Both the position numbers and the translations under genes were made by a program. 64,000 nucleotides of DNA from Gemmatimonadota bacterium (GTDB lineage: Bacteria; Latescibacterota; UBA2968; UBA8231): positions 1-64,000 of the forward strand of contig VXOR01000033.1 in the NCBI GenBank assembly GCA_009840005.1, in the 5' to 3' direction. How positions within the stretch are numbered: position 1 is the stretch's first letter; every line of letters begins with the position of its first letter. A model generated the notes under the pieces. The model saw nothing but the letters and a program-made list of their open reading frames with translations. It did no database searches and was not told the origin of the DNA. Positions 24,582 through 33,768 of this stretch are shown piece after piece.

Positions 24582-26338
24582 CCCTCAGCGTCGCCCACTG
24601 CCTCGTAAGCCACCAGCTCCCAACCGTGAAACACCATCGCCAAGCCAAGGTGCTGCACCGACGGGTAGCGGCGCGGCAAGGACGAGTCCGCTAAGTAGGA
24701 GCGCAACTGAAGCACGGCCTCTTGCACCTTGTCCGCCACTAGGGATTCGTCGAGGGCCTCGCTTCGTTTCAGGTACTTGAGTTCGAGTACGTAGCCGTAC
24801 CTCATGTCGGAGTATTGGGCGACGAATGGCTCTAGGTAGAGATCGGCGTAGCCCTTGTTCAGTTCGTATTCCGAGTGCAGCAGAAACTGATCGATCATGC
24901 TGAAGTGAGCCGCGACAAAGCCGTGGACCACCTTTTCGCCGTCAATGTAGTCGCGGATCCCGGTTTGTTCAGCGAGGGCATCGCGCAAAAAGTCCAACAC
25001 GGGTTGCCAAGCCCCCTCATAGGCCATCTGCCGCATCAGGCGAGAGAAGGTGTACACATCGACGGAAAACACCCCTACATCATCGTACGCATCGCGCAGG
25101 TAGCCGTACATCAGTCGCTTGACTGTTTGATTGGGAATGCCCAACCGGGGGACGCCGTATGACACGTCGCGAATGCTGAGTAGGCCGAAGTAATGCAGCA
25201 GCGACAGGAAGTTTTCGCGCCGGTCCAGCCGGTCCAAGGGGAAACTGAGTTGGATGTTGCTTTCGGCGGTCTGCTCGCCGATGATGTGACGCAGCAGGTC
25301 GAAGTTGCCGTTGAGTTGTCGGTTGACCGTCAGCAGGTGGCGCAACTTGCCGTAGTCGATGCGGACATTGGTGTCGATCAATTCGTCCGGCATCCCTCTG
25401 TTAGGTATGGACTCATCGAGGAAATAGAGCACCATGTCGGTGTTGTAGAGATCGCCTTGGGCACTCTTGGCGAACCGATAGCCGTTGTACCACTCCCGCA
25501 TCACCGCCAGCGCGGCTTCGACCTCCTGATTGAACACGCCGTAGTCGCGGTACATCTCTAGCAGATTGCGCACCTCCTCCTCGGTGAAGCCGAGCATGTC
25601 GTTGAACTCCGAGTGCAAGCTAATGTTCTTGCCGATGTTGAAGCCGCTGGTGACGTCGTCCATGGTGATCGGCGATACGCCGGTGATGAACATGCGCTCC
25701 AAGCCACCGCCGCTCTGTCCGGCTCCGTCCTTGAGCGTGGCGAAAAAGTTGCGATAAAAGCCGCCGCCGTGAGTGAAGGACTGATACGCTTCTGTCCCGT
25801 GATAGGCCAGCACCGTGTTGGCGAAGTTGTCGTACTCGTCGATGAGCACGTACAGCGGAATGCCTTGATCGCCCGCATACAAGAACAACTCGCTGAGCTT
25901 GGCGTCGATGGAGGGCAGGGAGAGGATGCGCTCCACTTGCTTTTCGGGAAACAGATCCCGATTGCGCTCTAGCGCGTGGCGGACAATCAAGTGGCAGTAG
26001 GTTTCAAAACGCTCCCGCAGGGTTTCCAAGGTGTCGTCAAACGCCGAAAAGTTGAAGCGCAACACGACGTAGCGATGGCGGTTGTCGGTCGGCTGCCGCC
26101 CCAAGTGGGTGCCGCCGAAGACGGCCTCAAAAGCGTCGGCGCGGTTGCGTTCATAGTAGTTGTCCAGCAGGGACACCCAGCAGGATTTGCCAAAGCGACG
26201 CGGGCGAATCAGAAATACGTAGCGCTCCTCTTCGAGTGCGTGAACAAATCGAGTTTTATCGACGTAGAGGCGGTTTTCTAACCGAATGGCCTTGAAATCG
26301 GCCCAACCGTAGGGGATGCGGGGGTAGGATGCCGGCAT
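24578..26338 (-). CDS. AAA-ATPase-like/DUF1703 (PD-(D/E)XK) protein
   Basis: 586 residues from ATG 26338. The N-terminal AAA-like domain (IPYGWADFKAIRLENRLYVDKT, LIRPRRFGKSCWVSLLDNYY with a modified P-loop, YVLIDEYDNFAN as Walker B) and the C-terminal DUF1703 nuclease-like part (GYADLYLEPFVA ... YVLELKYLKRSE, i.e. D-ExK) are both clear. This family is common in Bacteroidota-like genomes, often many copies per genome, and may be tied to mobile DNA. Its function is unproven. Confidence 0.87.
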   Translation of the reverse strand: MPASYPRIPYGWADFKAIRLENRLYVDKTRFVHALEEERYVFLIRPRRFGKSCWVSLLDNYYERNRADAFEAVFGGTHLGRQPTDNRHRYVVLRFNFSAFDDTLETLRERFETYCHLIVRHALERNRDLFPEKQVERILSLPSIDAKLSELFLYAGDQGIPLYVLIDEYDNFANTVLAYHGTEAYQSFTHGGGFYRNFFATLKDGAGQSGGGLERMFITGVSPITMDDVTSGFNIGKNISLHSEFNDMLGFTEEEVRNLLEMYRDYGVFNQEVEAALAVMREWYNGYRFAKSAQGDLYNTDMVLYFLDESIPNRGMPDELIDTNVRIDYGKLRHLLTVNRQLNGNFDLLRHIIGEQTAESNIQLSFPLDRLDRRENFLSLLHYFGLLSIRDVSYGVPRLGIPNQTVKRLMYGYLRDAYDDVGVFSVDVYTFSRLMRQMAYEGAWQPVLDFLRDALAEQTGIRDYIDGEKVVHGFVAAHFSMIDQFLLHSEYELNKGYADLYLEPFVAQYSDMRYGYVLELKYLKRSEALDESLVADKVQEAVLQLRSYLADSSLPRRYPSVQHLGLAMVFHGWELVAYEAVGDAEG

Positions 26339-26430
26339 GACGACTCCTAAAGCGAAGGAACAAGACTGAGCGTAACGATTGAGCAAAACAAGCGCAACGC
26401 GCTCACGTGTACTGACATATCTGACAAAAA

Positions 26431-26841
26431 TCAGCGATCCGCCAACAGTTCCTCTATCTCAGGCGGAAAGCCGCGCTGTCCGTCGCGGTTGAGGCTGGTG
26501 CCGATGAGGCGACCGTGCAGTACGTGTGCGCCGTCGGCTTCTCTGAAGATATCTTGGACAAAGCAAAAGCGCAGGCGGCTCTCCCGCTCTACGCGCAGCT
26601 CGACTGTGAAGCGGTCTCCGCTGCGGAGGGGAGTCTTGTAGTCGATTTCGGCGCGGGTGAGGACCAAGTCGTGGCCCTGTTCGTGGAAGCGGGCAAAGCT
26701 GAGGCCGAGGCTTTGCAGATACTGGTGGCGGGCGTGTTCGAGGTAGTGTTGGTAGATCGCGTTGTTGACAATGCCTTGGAGGTCGCATTCGTAGTCGCGG
26801 ACGTCTAGGGTGAGCGTGAAGTCGGGAGGTTGTGCTGGCAT
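26431..26841 (-). CDS. Acyl-CoA thioesterase, hotdog fold (YbgC/4HBT)
   Basis: 136 residues. VRDYECDLQGIVNNAIYQHYLEHAR holds the 4-hydroxybenzoyl-CoA thioesterase-type active site (here Asp in YECDLQGIVNN). The remaining strands (YKTPLRSGDRFTVELRVERE) match the hotdog fold. It hydrolyses an acyl-CoA thioester in the cytoplasm; the chain is unknown. Standalone, divergent from the UxuA-like gene. Confidence 0.83.
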   Translation of the reverse strand: MPAQPPDFTLTLDVRDYECDLQGIVNNAIYQHYLEHARHQYLQSLGLSFARFHEQGHDLVLTRAEIDYKTPLRSGDRFTVELRVERESRLRFCFVQDIFREADGAHVLHGRLIGTSLNRDGQRGFPPEIEELLADR

Positions 26842-26931
26842 GTTTTATGATCCTATGGGCAAGAGTGGCGGCGCTGCTTGTTGGATTGAGGGGACTTGGC
26901 TATTTTGTGCCCCGCAAAAGGAGGGCAAACG

Positions 26932-27894
26932 ATGTTCAAAATATCCGTTTGGCACGGCGATCTGTCGGAATCGTACCTGCGCTACGTCACCCAACTTGGG
27001 GTCGATTGCTTGGACTTTGGCGCGGGCGATTACTTCCCCGGGGTCAAAGAGCAGGGCTATCCCGACTTGGACGCCGTGATAAAAATAAGAAAAAAAATTC
27101 GTTCTTGGGGGCTGGACTTCAACCGCGTGACTCTGCCGGACATAACTGAAAAGTTCATGTCTGGGGAGGACGGCTGCGAGAAGGAGTTGGAAAACGCAGC
27201 CGCGGCGCTGGAAGTTTTTGCTGAGGCCGGTGCGCCCATTGCGCGGCAGCGATTCCACGGGGATGTGTTCCCCTGGATGCTCCACCGCTGGAACTCGCCA
27301 AGGCGCGGTGGCTATCACTACCGGGCCGAGAGCCGCAGCTTGGCCAAGAGCGACGAGGGGCCGCCTTCGCTAGAACAGCTCGATGCTTGGTGGGTGCGCT
27401 TTTGCACGGTGTACGAGCGCTTGGTGCCCATTGCCGAAGATCGCGACATCAAGCTGGCGATCCATCCGTCGGACTCGCCGCTGCCGGATACGCCGCTGGG
27501 TGGCTTGGGTTTTCACAAGGTCATCGACGCCTTCCCCAGCCGCCAAGTTGGATACCTCTACTGCTGTGGCACCCGCGCCGAGGCCGGGGGTTTGCCCTTA
27601 GTGCTCGACGAGGTTCACAACTACGGGCGCAAAGGCCGAATCTTCATGGTGCATTTGCGCAATGTGCGCGGGAGCTTGGCCACGGCCGGGGGATTTGAGG
27701 AAACCCTGCTCGACGACGGCGACATGAACATGGCCAAAATTTTGCTGGAACTGGACCGGGTGGGTTTCGACGGGTGTATTAATCCCGACCACATACCGGC
27801 GCTAGAAGGGGACGAAGGGGCATTGACGCGGGGGTTGGCGTACTCGGTGGGGTACATCAAGGCGTTGTTTGCCGCGTTGGCGGCGGTTAAGTAG
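26932..27894 (+). CDS. Mannonate dehydratase (UxuA)-like TIM-barrel enzyme
   Basis: 320 residues from ATG 26932, behind a strong AGGAGG site. IHPSDSPLPDTPLGGLGFHKVIDAFPS, YCCGTRAEAGG, FMVHLRNVRG, LLDDGDMNMAKILLELDRVGFDG and NPDHIPALEGD follow the UxuA pattern of metal-binding His and Asp residues. UxuA dehydrates D-mannonate to 2-keto-3-deoxygluconate. The sequence is shorter than classical UxuA (about 390), so a related sugar-acid dehydratase or isomerase is possible. The next gene, 166 bases downstream, is uncharacterised. Confidence 0.75.
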   Translation: MFKISVWHGDLSESYLRYVTQLGVDCLDFGAGDYFPGVKEQGYPDLDAVIKIRKKIRSWGLDFNRVTLPDITEKFMSGEDGCEKELENAAAALEVFAEAGAPIARQRFHGDVFPWMLHRWNSPRRGGYHYRAESRSLAKSDEGPPSLEQLDAWWVRFCTVYERLVPIAEDRDIKLAIHPSDSPLPDTPLGGLGFHKVIDAFPSRQVGYLYCCGTRAEAGGLPLVLDEVHNYGRKGRIFMVHLRNVRGSLATAGGFEETLLDDGDMNMAKILLELDRVGFDGCINPDHIPALEGDEGALTRGLAYSVGYIKALFAALAAVK

Positions 27895-27898
27895 TGGG

Positions 27899-28047
27899 CT
27901 AAGTACACGGGTGGTTTGAGATGCTTCGCTTCGCTCAGCATGACAAGTGGGCGCGTTGTTTCACCGTGTCATGCTGAGCGGAGCGAAGCGGAGTCGAAGC
28001 ATCTTAGACCTCGATGTCCATGTATAACGTTACTGTCGCGTACTAAG
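27899..28047. mobile_element. Family A hairpin element, copy c
   Basis: 149 bp, second end type: left CTAAGTACAC, right GTATAACGTTACTGTCGCGTACTAAG. Core palindrome TGAGATGCTTCGCTTCGCTC ... GAGCGGAGCGAAGCGGAGTC. Compared with copy e it lacks about 8 bases near the left end. No convincing target duplication. It begins 5 bases after the UxuA-like stop. Confidence 0.7.
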
Positions 28048-28060
28048 GTAGGAAAATAAA

Positions 28061-29254
28061 ATGAGCAAAAAGAAAATCGCGGCGATCATCACCGAATACC
28101 GCCCCAGGTCGCACGCCGACGTGATCGTCTCCAAATTCCTCAAGGGATTTCCCACGGACGAGGGCTTGTGCGCGCCGAGGGTCGAGATCGCGTCTATGTA
28201 CATTGACCAGTTTCCCGAAAACGACATGGGACGGGCGATGGCCCAAGAGCACGAGGTGCCGATTTTTAACAGCATCTCAGCGGCGCTGTGTCTGGGGGGA
28301 CGGGAGTTGGCGGTGGATGGGGTGCTGTCCATTGGCGAGCACGGGGATTACGCTTGGAACGAGAAGGAGCAGCAACTCTATCCGCGGCGCTACTTTATGG
28401 AGCAAATATGCGGGGTGATGGCGACGTCGAAGCGGGGGGTGCCGGTGTTCAATGACAAGCACTTGTCCTATAGCTGGACCGATGCGCTGTGGATGTACCA
28501 GCGGGCACAGGCGGTGGGAGCGGCGTTTATGGGCGGGTCTTCGCTGCCCGTGTGTTGGCGGCAGCCCTGGGTCGAGCACGAGTTGGGGGCCCCGGTGGAG
28601 GAGGCGGTGGCGATTGGGTTTTCCGGGTTGGATATCTACGGGTTCCACACGCTCGAAGTGCTCCAGTGCATGGTCGAGCGGCGGCGAGGCGGTGAGACAG
28701 GGGTGGCGGCGGTGACTTGTCTGGAGGGAGAGGCTGTGTGGCGGGCCGCGGATGAGGGGTTGTGGTCACGGGAACTAGCAGAGGCCGCCTGCGCGACTAT
28801 TGTCGATAAGCCCGAGGGGACGATGGAGGAGCACTGCCAAAATCCGGCGCTCTTTGCGGTGGAATACAAAGACGGCTTGCGAGGGGCCGTGCTGATGCTC
28901 AACGGCTATGTCCACGATTTGGCGTACGCGGCGCGGGTCGGCGGCCAAGTGCAAGCCTGCGAGTTCCACGCCCAAGGACACGGCGGGCTGGAAGGGGCGT
29001 ACGCGCATTTTAGCTATCTGTCGCTCAATGTCGAAGAGATGTTCCTGAGCGGCGAGGCCCAGTATCCGGTCGAGCGCACCCTGTTGACCAGCGGCGTTCT
29101 TGAAGCGGCGCTGACGTCGCGCTACGAGGGGTACAAGCGGCTGGAGACGCCGTGGTTGGACTTGGAATACCAGTCGTACGATGCGTTCCGCTGGCGACCG
29201 ACTGGACCGCGGCCGACTGGAGCCTGTCTGGACCCGTGGCCGCCGAGGGCGTGA
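28061..29254 (+). CDS. Conserved-looking protein of unknown function
   Basis: 397 residues, not recognised. The N-terminus KIAAIITEYRPRSHADVIVSKF looks like a Rossmann-type strand-helix start, and the middle contains GVLSIGEHGDYAWNEKEQQLYPRRYFMEQI and FMGGSSLPVCWRQPWVEH. The rest has DPALFAVEY-like strands (NPALFAVEYKDGLRGAVLMLNGYVHD). Such proteins are often found beside sugar-catabolic genes in Planctomycetes-like genomes; a Gfo/Idh-like fold is possible but unproved. AGGTAGG precedes the ATG within the mobile copy's edge. Confidence 0.6.
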   Translation: MSKKKIAAIITEYRPRSHADVIVSKFLKGFPTDEGLCAPRVEIASMYIDQFPENDMGRAMAQEHEVPIFNSISAALCLGGRELAVDGVLSIGEHGDYAWNEKEQQLYPRRYFMEQICGVMATSKRGVPVFNDKHLSYSWTDALWMYQRAQAVGAAFMGGSSLPVCWRQPWVEHELGAPVEEAVAIGFSGLDIYGFHTLEVLQCMVERRRGGETGVAAVTCLEGEAVWRAADEGLWSRELAEAACATIVDKPEGTMEEHCQNPALFAVEYKDGLRGAVLMLNGYVHDLAYAARVGGQVQACEFHAQGHGGLEGAYAHFSYLSLNVEEMFLSGEAQYPVERTLLTSGVLEAALTSRYEGYKRLETPWLDLEYQSYDAFRWRPTGPRPTGACLDPWPPRA

Positions 29255-29273
29255 GCATTAAAGGAGGCTCTTG

Positions 29274-30797
29274 ATGCCTGCGTTCCAAGAGAGTCTGCGT
29301 CTAGCCCATCGGGTCTATGAAGAAGCGACCGGGCCAGCGTGCCATACCCTAGCTCAATTGGGCTTTGACCAGCCCTATCAAGCCCTGCGGCGGTTGGACC
29401 TGTTGGTCGATTTGGCGGGGCCAGTTTACGCATTAGATCCCCCAGTGTCGCTGCTGGCGGCGGTGAGCCGGTCCGTCCAGCCCGACCAAGCCCTGCGGCG
29501 GTTGGAGCGGTTTTTGCAGAGAGGGGGCGGGATCACGGCGCTACATCACCGGACCAACGACACTCCCATCTTGGGGCAGCAATTGGCGCAGATTTTGAGT
29601 TACAGCGGCTTTTTGACCGATGCCTTGATGCGCGACCCGGCGCACCTCTATTGGCTGCTGGCCGAGACGACCTACCTGAGCCAGCCGCTGGCCCTGTCTG
29701 CCCTGCGCCGCGCCCTAATCGAAGAGACGAATAGTGACGATCCCCTCGCGGACTTGTACCGATTCCAGCGGCGCGAGTTGCTGCGGTTGGGCGCGGCCCA
29801 AGTGCTGGGAATGAAAGACGTGCGGCAGGTCGGCCGCGAATTGGCCGACTTGGCCGACGGGATAGTCGATCAGGCCCTGAAGTGGGCTTGGGAGGAGTTG
29901 CTGCCGCGCTGGGGCCGGCCGCTGGACCAGTACGGTCGGCCGGCCAAGTTTTGCGTGGTGGGCTTGGGCAAGTACGGCGGCCAAGAGCTCAACTATAGCT
30001 CGGATGTCGATTTGTTGTTCATCTACGACGAGGAAGGCGAAACGCGCGCCCCGCGCGGTGGCTATTCAGTAGATAACGGCCAGTTTTTTCGGCGTTTGGG
30101 CGAGCGGCTCATCCAGTTGTTGACTGCGATGACCGGGGAGGGATTTTTTTATCGCGTTGACATGCGGCTGCGGCCCGACGGAATTGATGGAGCCTTAGTT
30201 CGACCCTTGGCCAGCTACTTGAGTTATTACGAGGAACGGGGCGAGTTGTGGGAGCGCCAGATGCTGATTAAGGCCCGCCGCGCCGCTGGTTCAACCCAAG
30301 TGTGGCAGCGCTTTCGCCAAATGCTGATTCCTTTTGTCTTTCCGGGCCATTTCGCGGACGACCCGCGCCAAGAGATTGCCCGCGTCAAGCAGCGCATCGA
30401 AGCCGAAATAGCGAGTAGAGCCGGCGACAACAATATCAAGCTACAGCCTGGCGGCATCCGCGACATCGAATTCATCGTCCAGTGCTTGCAGCTACTCAAC
30501 GGCCATACCCATCCGCAGATTCGCGCCCACAATACCCTGACGGCGATAGAGCGCCTGCGCCGGGCCGAATTGCTCGCGCCGGTGGACGCCCAGACCCTAA
30601 AGGAGGCCTATCGCTTTTTGCGGCAGCTAGAGAACTTGCTGCAAATTCAGGAGGCTCAGCCGGTGTACGCGGTGCCCGAAGAGGAAGAGGACCGCCAAAT
30701 CCTAACGGAACTGATGGAACTGGACGAGCCGCTAGCGGCTGTCTTGGAGGGGCATTGCCAAGGCGTCCGGCGGCTGTACGATGCGGTTTTTTTTTAA
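29274..30797 (+). CDS. glnE: Half-length glutamine-synthetase adenylyltransferase
   Basis: 507 residues; full GlnE is about 950 with two nucleotidyltransferase halves. Here one half is complete: GLGKYGGQELNYSSDVDLLFIYD with the catalytic DxD, RVDMRLRPDGIDGALVRPLASY, and PGGIRDIEFIVQCLQLLNG of the GlnE/GlnD helical domain. The C-terminus YDAVFF ends in a run of nine T followed by TAA, and a mobile repeat begins at the very next base. It resembles the deadenylylating (N-terminal) half. It may be truncated, or may work with a second half encoded elsewhere. ATG 29274 follows AAAGGAGG. Confidence 0.78.
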   Translation: MPAFQESLRLAHRVYEEATGPACHTLAQLGFDQPYQALRRLDLLVDLAGPVYALDPPVSLLAAVSRSVQPDQALRRLERFLQRGGGITALHHRTNDTPILGQQLAQILSYSGFLTDALMRDPAHLYWLLAETTYLSQPLALSALRRALIEETNSDDPLADLYRFQRRELLRLGAAQVLGMKDVRQVGRELADLADGIVDQALKWAWEELLPRWGRPLDQYGRPAKFCVVGLGKYGGQELNYSSDVDLLFIYDEEGETRAPRGGYSVDNGQFFRRLGERLIQLLTAMTGEGFFYRVDMRLRPDGIDGALVRPLASYLSYYEERGELWERQMLIKARRAAGSTQVWQRFRQMLIPFVFPGHFADDPRQEIARVKQRIEAEIASRAGDNNIKLQPGGIRDIEFIVQCLQLLNGHTHPQIRAHNTLTAIERLRRAELLAPVDAQTLKEAYRFLRQLENLLQIQEAQPVYAVPEEEEDRQILTELMELDEPLAAVLEGHCQGVRRLYDAVFF

Positions 30798-30926
30798 CTG
30801 AACCCCCTAGGTATGGGATGCTTCGCTTCGCTCAGCATGACAGTACGGGCGTTATCGCCTGTCATGCTGAGCGGAGCAAAGCGGAGTCGAAGCATCTTAT
30901 ACCTTGATGCCCATACGTAACGTCCA
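30798..30926. mobile_element. Family A hairpin element, copy d
   Basis: About 129 bp. Left end CTGAACCCCCTAGGTATGGG lacks the GTTACGCA part, right end is TACGTAACGTC. Core GATGCTTCGCTTCGCTCAGC ... GAGCGGAGCAAAGCGGAGTC. It starts one base after the GlnE stop. No target duplication, consistent with a deletion at the left end. Confidence 0.65.
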
Positions 30927-30977
30927 TTGGATTACTGACGTGTAGTTGGGCTTTCACATAATCCAAGGAGAGATACC

Positions 30978-32015
30978 ATGATGCAACGTCTCGCTACAAT
31001 CGCGCTGGCCTTGGTCGCCAGCACGGCCTTCGCCCAAGAGCCAACGGGCGATCCGTCGATTATACCCCCGGGTGCCAAGCTCGAAGTGCTCTTCGATGGC
31101 GCGTTCTTTTCCGAGGGGCCAGCCGTGGCCTTCGATGGCTCGGTTTACTTTAGCGATATTACCTTTTCCATGGAATCGGGGATGCAGGCCGGGCACATCT
31201 GGCGCTACGATCCCAAGACCGGCAAAACTGCGATCTTCCGCTCGCCCAGCGGCATGTCCAACGGCCTCAAGTTCGACGCGATGGGCCGGCTGATTGCCGC
31301 GGAGGGCGCTGATTTTGGGGGGCGGCGCGTGACGCGCACGGACCTTACAACCGGCAAGACCGAGATCATCGCCGGGCTGTACGAGGGCCGCCCCTTTAAC
31401 GCCCCCAACGACATTTCCATCGACGAAAAGGGCCGCATCTACTTCAGCGATCCGCGCTACCTCGGTCACGAGCCGATCGACCAGCCGGTGATGGCGGTCT
31501 ATCGCATTGACCCGGACGGCACCATTGAGCGGATCATCTCCGACGCGGGCAAGCCCAACGGCGTCTGCGTGTCCCCGGACCAGCAGTCGCTCTACGTGGT
31601 GAGCAATGACAACGGCAATACGGGGATCTTCCAACTGCTAGACATGCCGGCGCACAAGGGCCGGATGGCGCTGTTGGCGTACGATCTACATCCCGACGGC
31701 ACGGCCACCTTCCGCGAGGTGCTAGTCGATTACTATCCCGAAGACGGACCGGACGGCCTAGTCGTCGATGTCGAGGGCAACCTGTACGTAGCGGTGCGCG
31801 ACGTGACGCGCCCAGGCATTGTCGTGTATGCGCCCAGTGGTGAGGAACTGGCTTATATCCCCACGCCCGTGGTTCCGACCAATGTGGCGTTTGGCCGCGG
31901 CGAGGAGAGCAAGACGCTCTACGTCACCTACGGCGGGGGCGCACCGCCGGAAAACCCCGGCATCTTGGCGAAGATAACAGTCGGCAAGGACGGGTACCAC
32001 CTACCAGCCCCGTGA
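30978..32015 (+). CDS. Secreted SMP-30/gluconolactonase-like protein
   Basis: 345 residues with a signal peptide (MMQRLATIALALVASTAFAQ, cleavage after AFA). The six-bladed propeller motifs SEGPAVAFDGSVYFSDI, MSNGLKFDAMGRLIAAEG, FNAPNDISIDEKGRIYFSDPR and KPNGVCVSPDQQSLYV hold the metal-site Glu, Asn and Asp of SMP-30 lactonases. It would hydrolyse a sugar lactone in the periplasm. It is followed after 4 bases by a sodium-solute symporter, suggesting coupled hydrolysis and uptake. Confidence 0.87.
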   Translation: MMQRLATIALALVASTAFAQEPTGDPSIIPPGAKLEVLFDGAFFSEGPAVAFDGSVYFSDITFSMESGMQAGHIWRYDPKTGKTAIFRSPSGMSNGLKFDAMGRLIAAEGADFGGRRVTRTDLTTGKTEIIAGLYEGRPFNAPNDISIDEKGRIYFSDPRYLGHEPIDQPVMAVYRIDPDGTIERIISDAGKPNGVCVSPDQQSLYVVSNDNGNTGIFQLLDMPAHKGRMALLAYDLHPDGTATFREVLVDYYPEDGPDGLVVDVEGNLYVAVRDVTRPGIVVYAPSGEELAYIPTPVVPTNVAFGRGEESKTLYVTYGGGAPPENPGILAKITVGKDGYHLPAP

Positions 32016-32019
32016 TGCG

Positions 32020-33729
32020 ATGACCGCTTTAGACTGGGCCGTCGTGGTAGTGCTCAACGGCGGCATCGTCGCCTATAGCCTGATTGCCTTCCGCAACAAG
32101 GGCGAGAGCTTCGATTGGTACCTTGCGGCCAAGTCCATGCCTTGGTGGGTGATCGGGCTGTCGGCGTTTGGTACGGCTGTTGATAGCGGCGATTACGTCG
32201 GCATTGTCGGCGGGTCCTACAACCTCGGGCTGTCGCAGTTGGCGCAGTGGTGGCTGGGCATTGCCGTGGGGTGGACCGTGCTCAGCTTCTTCGTCATCGT
32301 GCCGATGTACCGCTCGGGGGTTTTTACCAACGCCGAGTGGCTGGAGTTCCGCTTTGGGCCGTCCGTGCGGCTGCTGGCGGTCTTGATCAACATCCAGTCG
32401 CGGACCAACGTGCTGGGCAACATTTTCTTTTCTATGTTTCTGGTGCTCAACATCATCGCCGGAATCGAGGGTACGACTTGCTGGTTGGTGGTGGTGGGCG
32501 TGGCGCTCAGCTCGGTGCTCTACATCGTGCGCGGCGGCTTGCGGGCTGGGGTGCTGACCGATGCGCTGCAAAGCGCGACGATGATCGTGGCCTCTTTTGT
32601 GCTGTGGGGATTTGTCTATTCGGGTTTGGGCGGCTGGGATGGAGTGACGGCGCGGCTGGAGGCCGTGGAAGAAGGACTGGCGGATACGCTGTTGCACGTG
32701 GGAGGCTATTCGCCGCCCGGTGTGCCTCCCTTCATAGTGATCTTCGGCTTCTTGGTGGTGTTGACTACGTACGCGGTCATCAATCAGTACGAGGCCATCC
32801 GCTTCTTAGGTGCGCGCTCGGAGTGGGACTTCAAAATGGCCGCGCTGGTGGCCAGCATCGCCACGGCGATCTGCCTGTTTTTTAACGTCAGCTTGGGGCC
32901 GATGGCGCGGGCGCAGTTCCCCGGCTTGGAAATCGTCGATCAGGCCTATCCGCTGATGATCGAAGCGTACTTGCCCGCTGGGTTGGTCGGCTTAGTGGTC
33001 GCCGGACTAGTGGCGGCTGGGTATTCGACTTTTGATTCGATTGGCATTGGCATTTCCTCGCTTTTTGTGCGCGATGTGTACGCGCGCTTCATCGTCAAAA
33101 ACGGTACGGACGCGCACTATACCAAGGTGGGCCGGATCTCGGTGCCGGTTATTCTGGCGCTGGGTTTTGTGTACGTGCCCTTTTTGGGCGAGAAGGGCAT
33201 GTTGCTGTTCTACCTGCGGCTGGCTGGGGCCATTGCCGTGCCGCTGATGACGGTGATGTTGATGGGGGTCTTTACGCGCGTACACCGCGAGACCGGGATC
33301 GTCGGTTTGCTGGTGGGGCTTGGCTATGGGATGTCGGCGATTTTGGCCGATTTTAACGAGTGGCCGCTGCCGGTGTGGTACCAGAATACTTGGTGGACCT
33401 ACTTGTGGAACTTGGTGCTGCCTGCGCTGAGTATGCTCATCGCTTCAAAGGTGATCGACTGGCGGCGCGGTCCGGTGCGCGACGAAGAATTGCGCGGGCT
33501 GATTTACGTTCGTCACGAAGACCCGGCTGCACTGCGCCCGCTCATGGCCCGGCGGCTCGCGGCGCTGGAAGGCACTTGGTTGCAGAAGACCCTGACGGAA
33601 GCACCCATTCGACCAGAGTATCCCTTTGCGGTCGGCGCGGACGGTCCGCGCTGGTATTTGCGGCCAGGGGTGTGGATCGGGATTTATCTAGCGGTTGCGA
33701 GCATCCTACTCTTTGTGATATTGTGGTAG
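32020..33729 (+). CDS. Sodium:solute symporter (SSS family)
   Basis: 569 residues with about 13 membrane segments. The core SSS features are present: an N-terminal helix AVVVLNGGIVAYSLIAFRNKGESFDWYLAAKSMPWWVIGLSAFGTAVDSGDYVG, then the long hydrophobic series with GLVGLVVAGLVAAGYSTFDSIGIGISSLF. It probably imports a sugar or sugar acid with Na+, most likely the product of the SMP-30 lactonase upstream. Confidence 0.88.
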   Translation: MTALDWAVVVVLNGGIVAYSLIAFRNKGESFDWYLAAKSMPWWVIGLSAFGTAVDSGDYVGIVGGSYNLGLSQLAQWWLGIAVGWTVLSFFVIVPMYRSGVFTNAEWLEFRFGPSVRLLAVLINIQSRTNVLGNIFFSMFLVLNIIAGIEGTTCWLVVVGVALSSVLYIVRGGLRAGVLTDALQSATMIVASFVLWGFVYSGLGGWDGVTARLEAVEEGLADTLLHVGGYSPPGVPPFIVIFGFLVVLTTYAVINQYEAIRFLGARSEWDFKMAALVASIATAICLFFNVSLGPMARAQFPGLEIVDQAYPLMIEAYLPAGLVGLVVAGLVAAGYSTFDSIGIGISSLFVRDVYARFIVKNGTDAHYTKVGRISVPVILALGFVYVPFLGEKGMLLFYLRLAGAIAVPLMTVMLMGVFTRVHRETGIVGLLVGLGYGMSAILADFNEWPLPVWYQNTWWTYLWNLVLPALSMLIASKVIDWRRGPVRDEELRGLIYVRHEDPAALRPLMARRLAALEGTWLQKTLTEAPIRPEYPFAVGADGPRWYLRPGVWIGIYLAVASILLFVILW

Positions 33730-33768
33730 TACTTTAGACTCTATCCCCTCTCACTCCCACTCCCCAAA

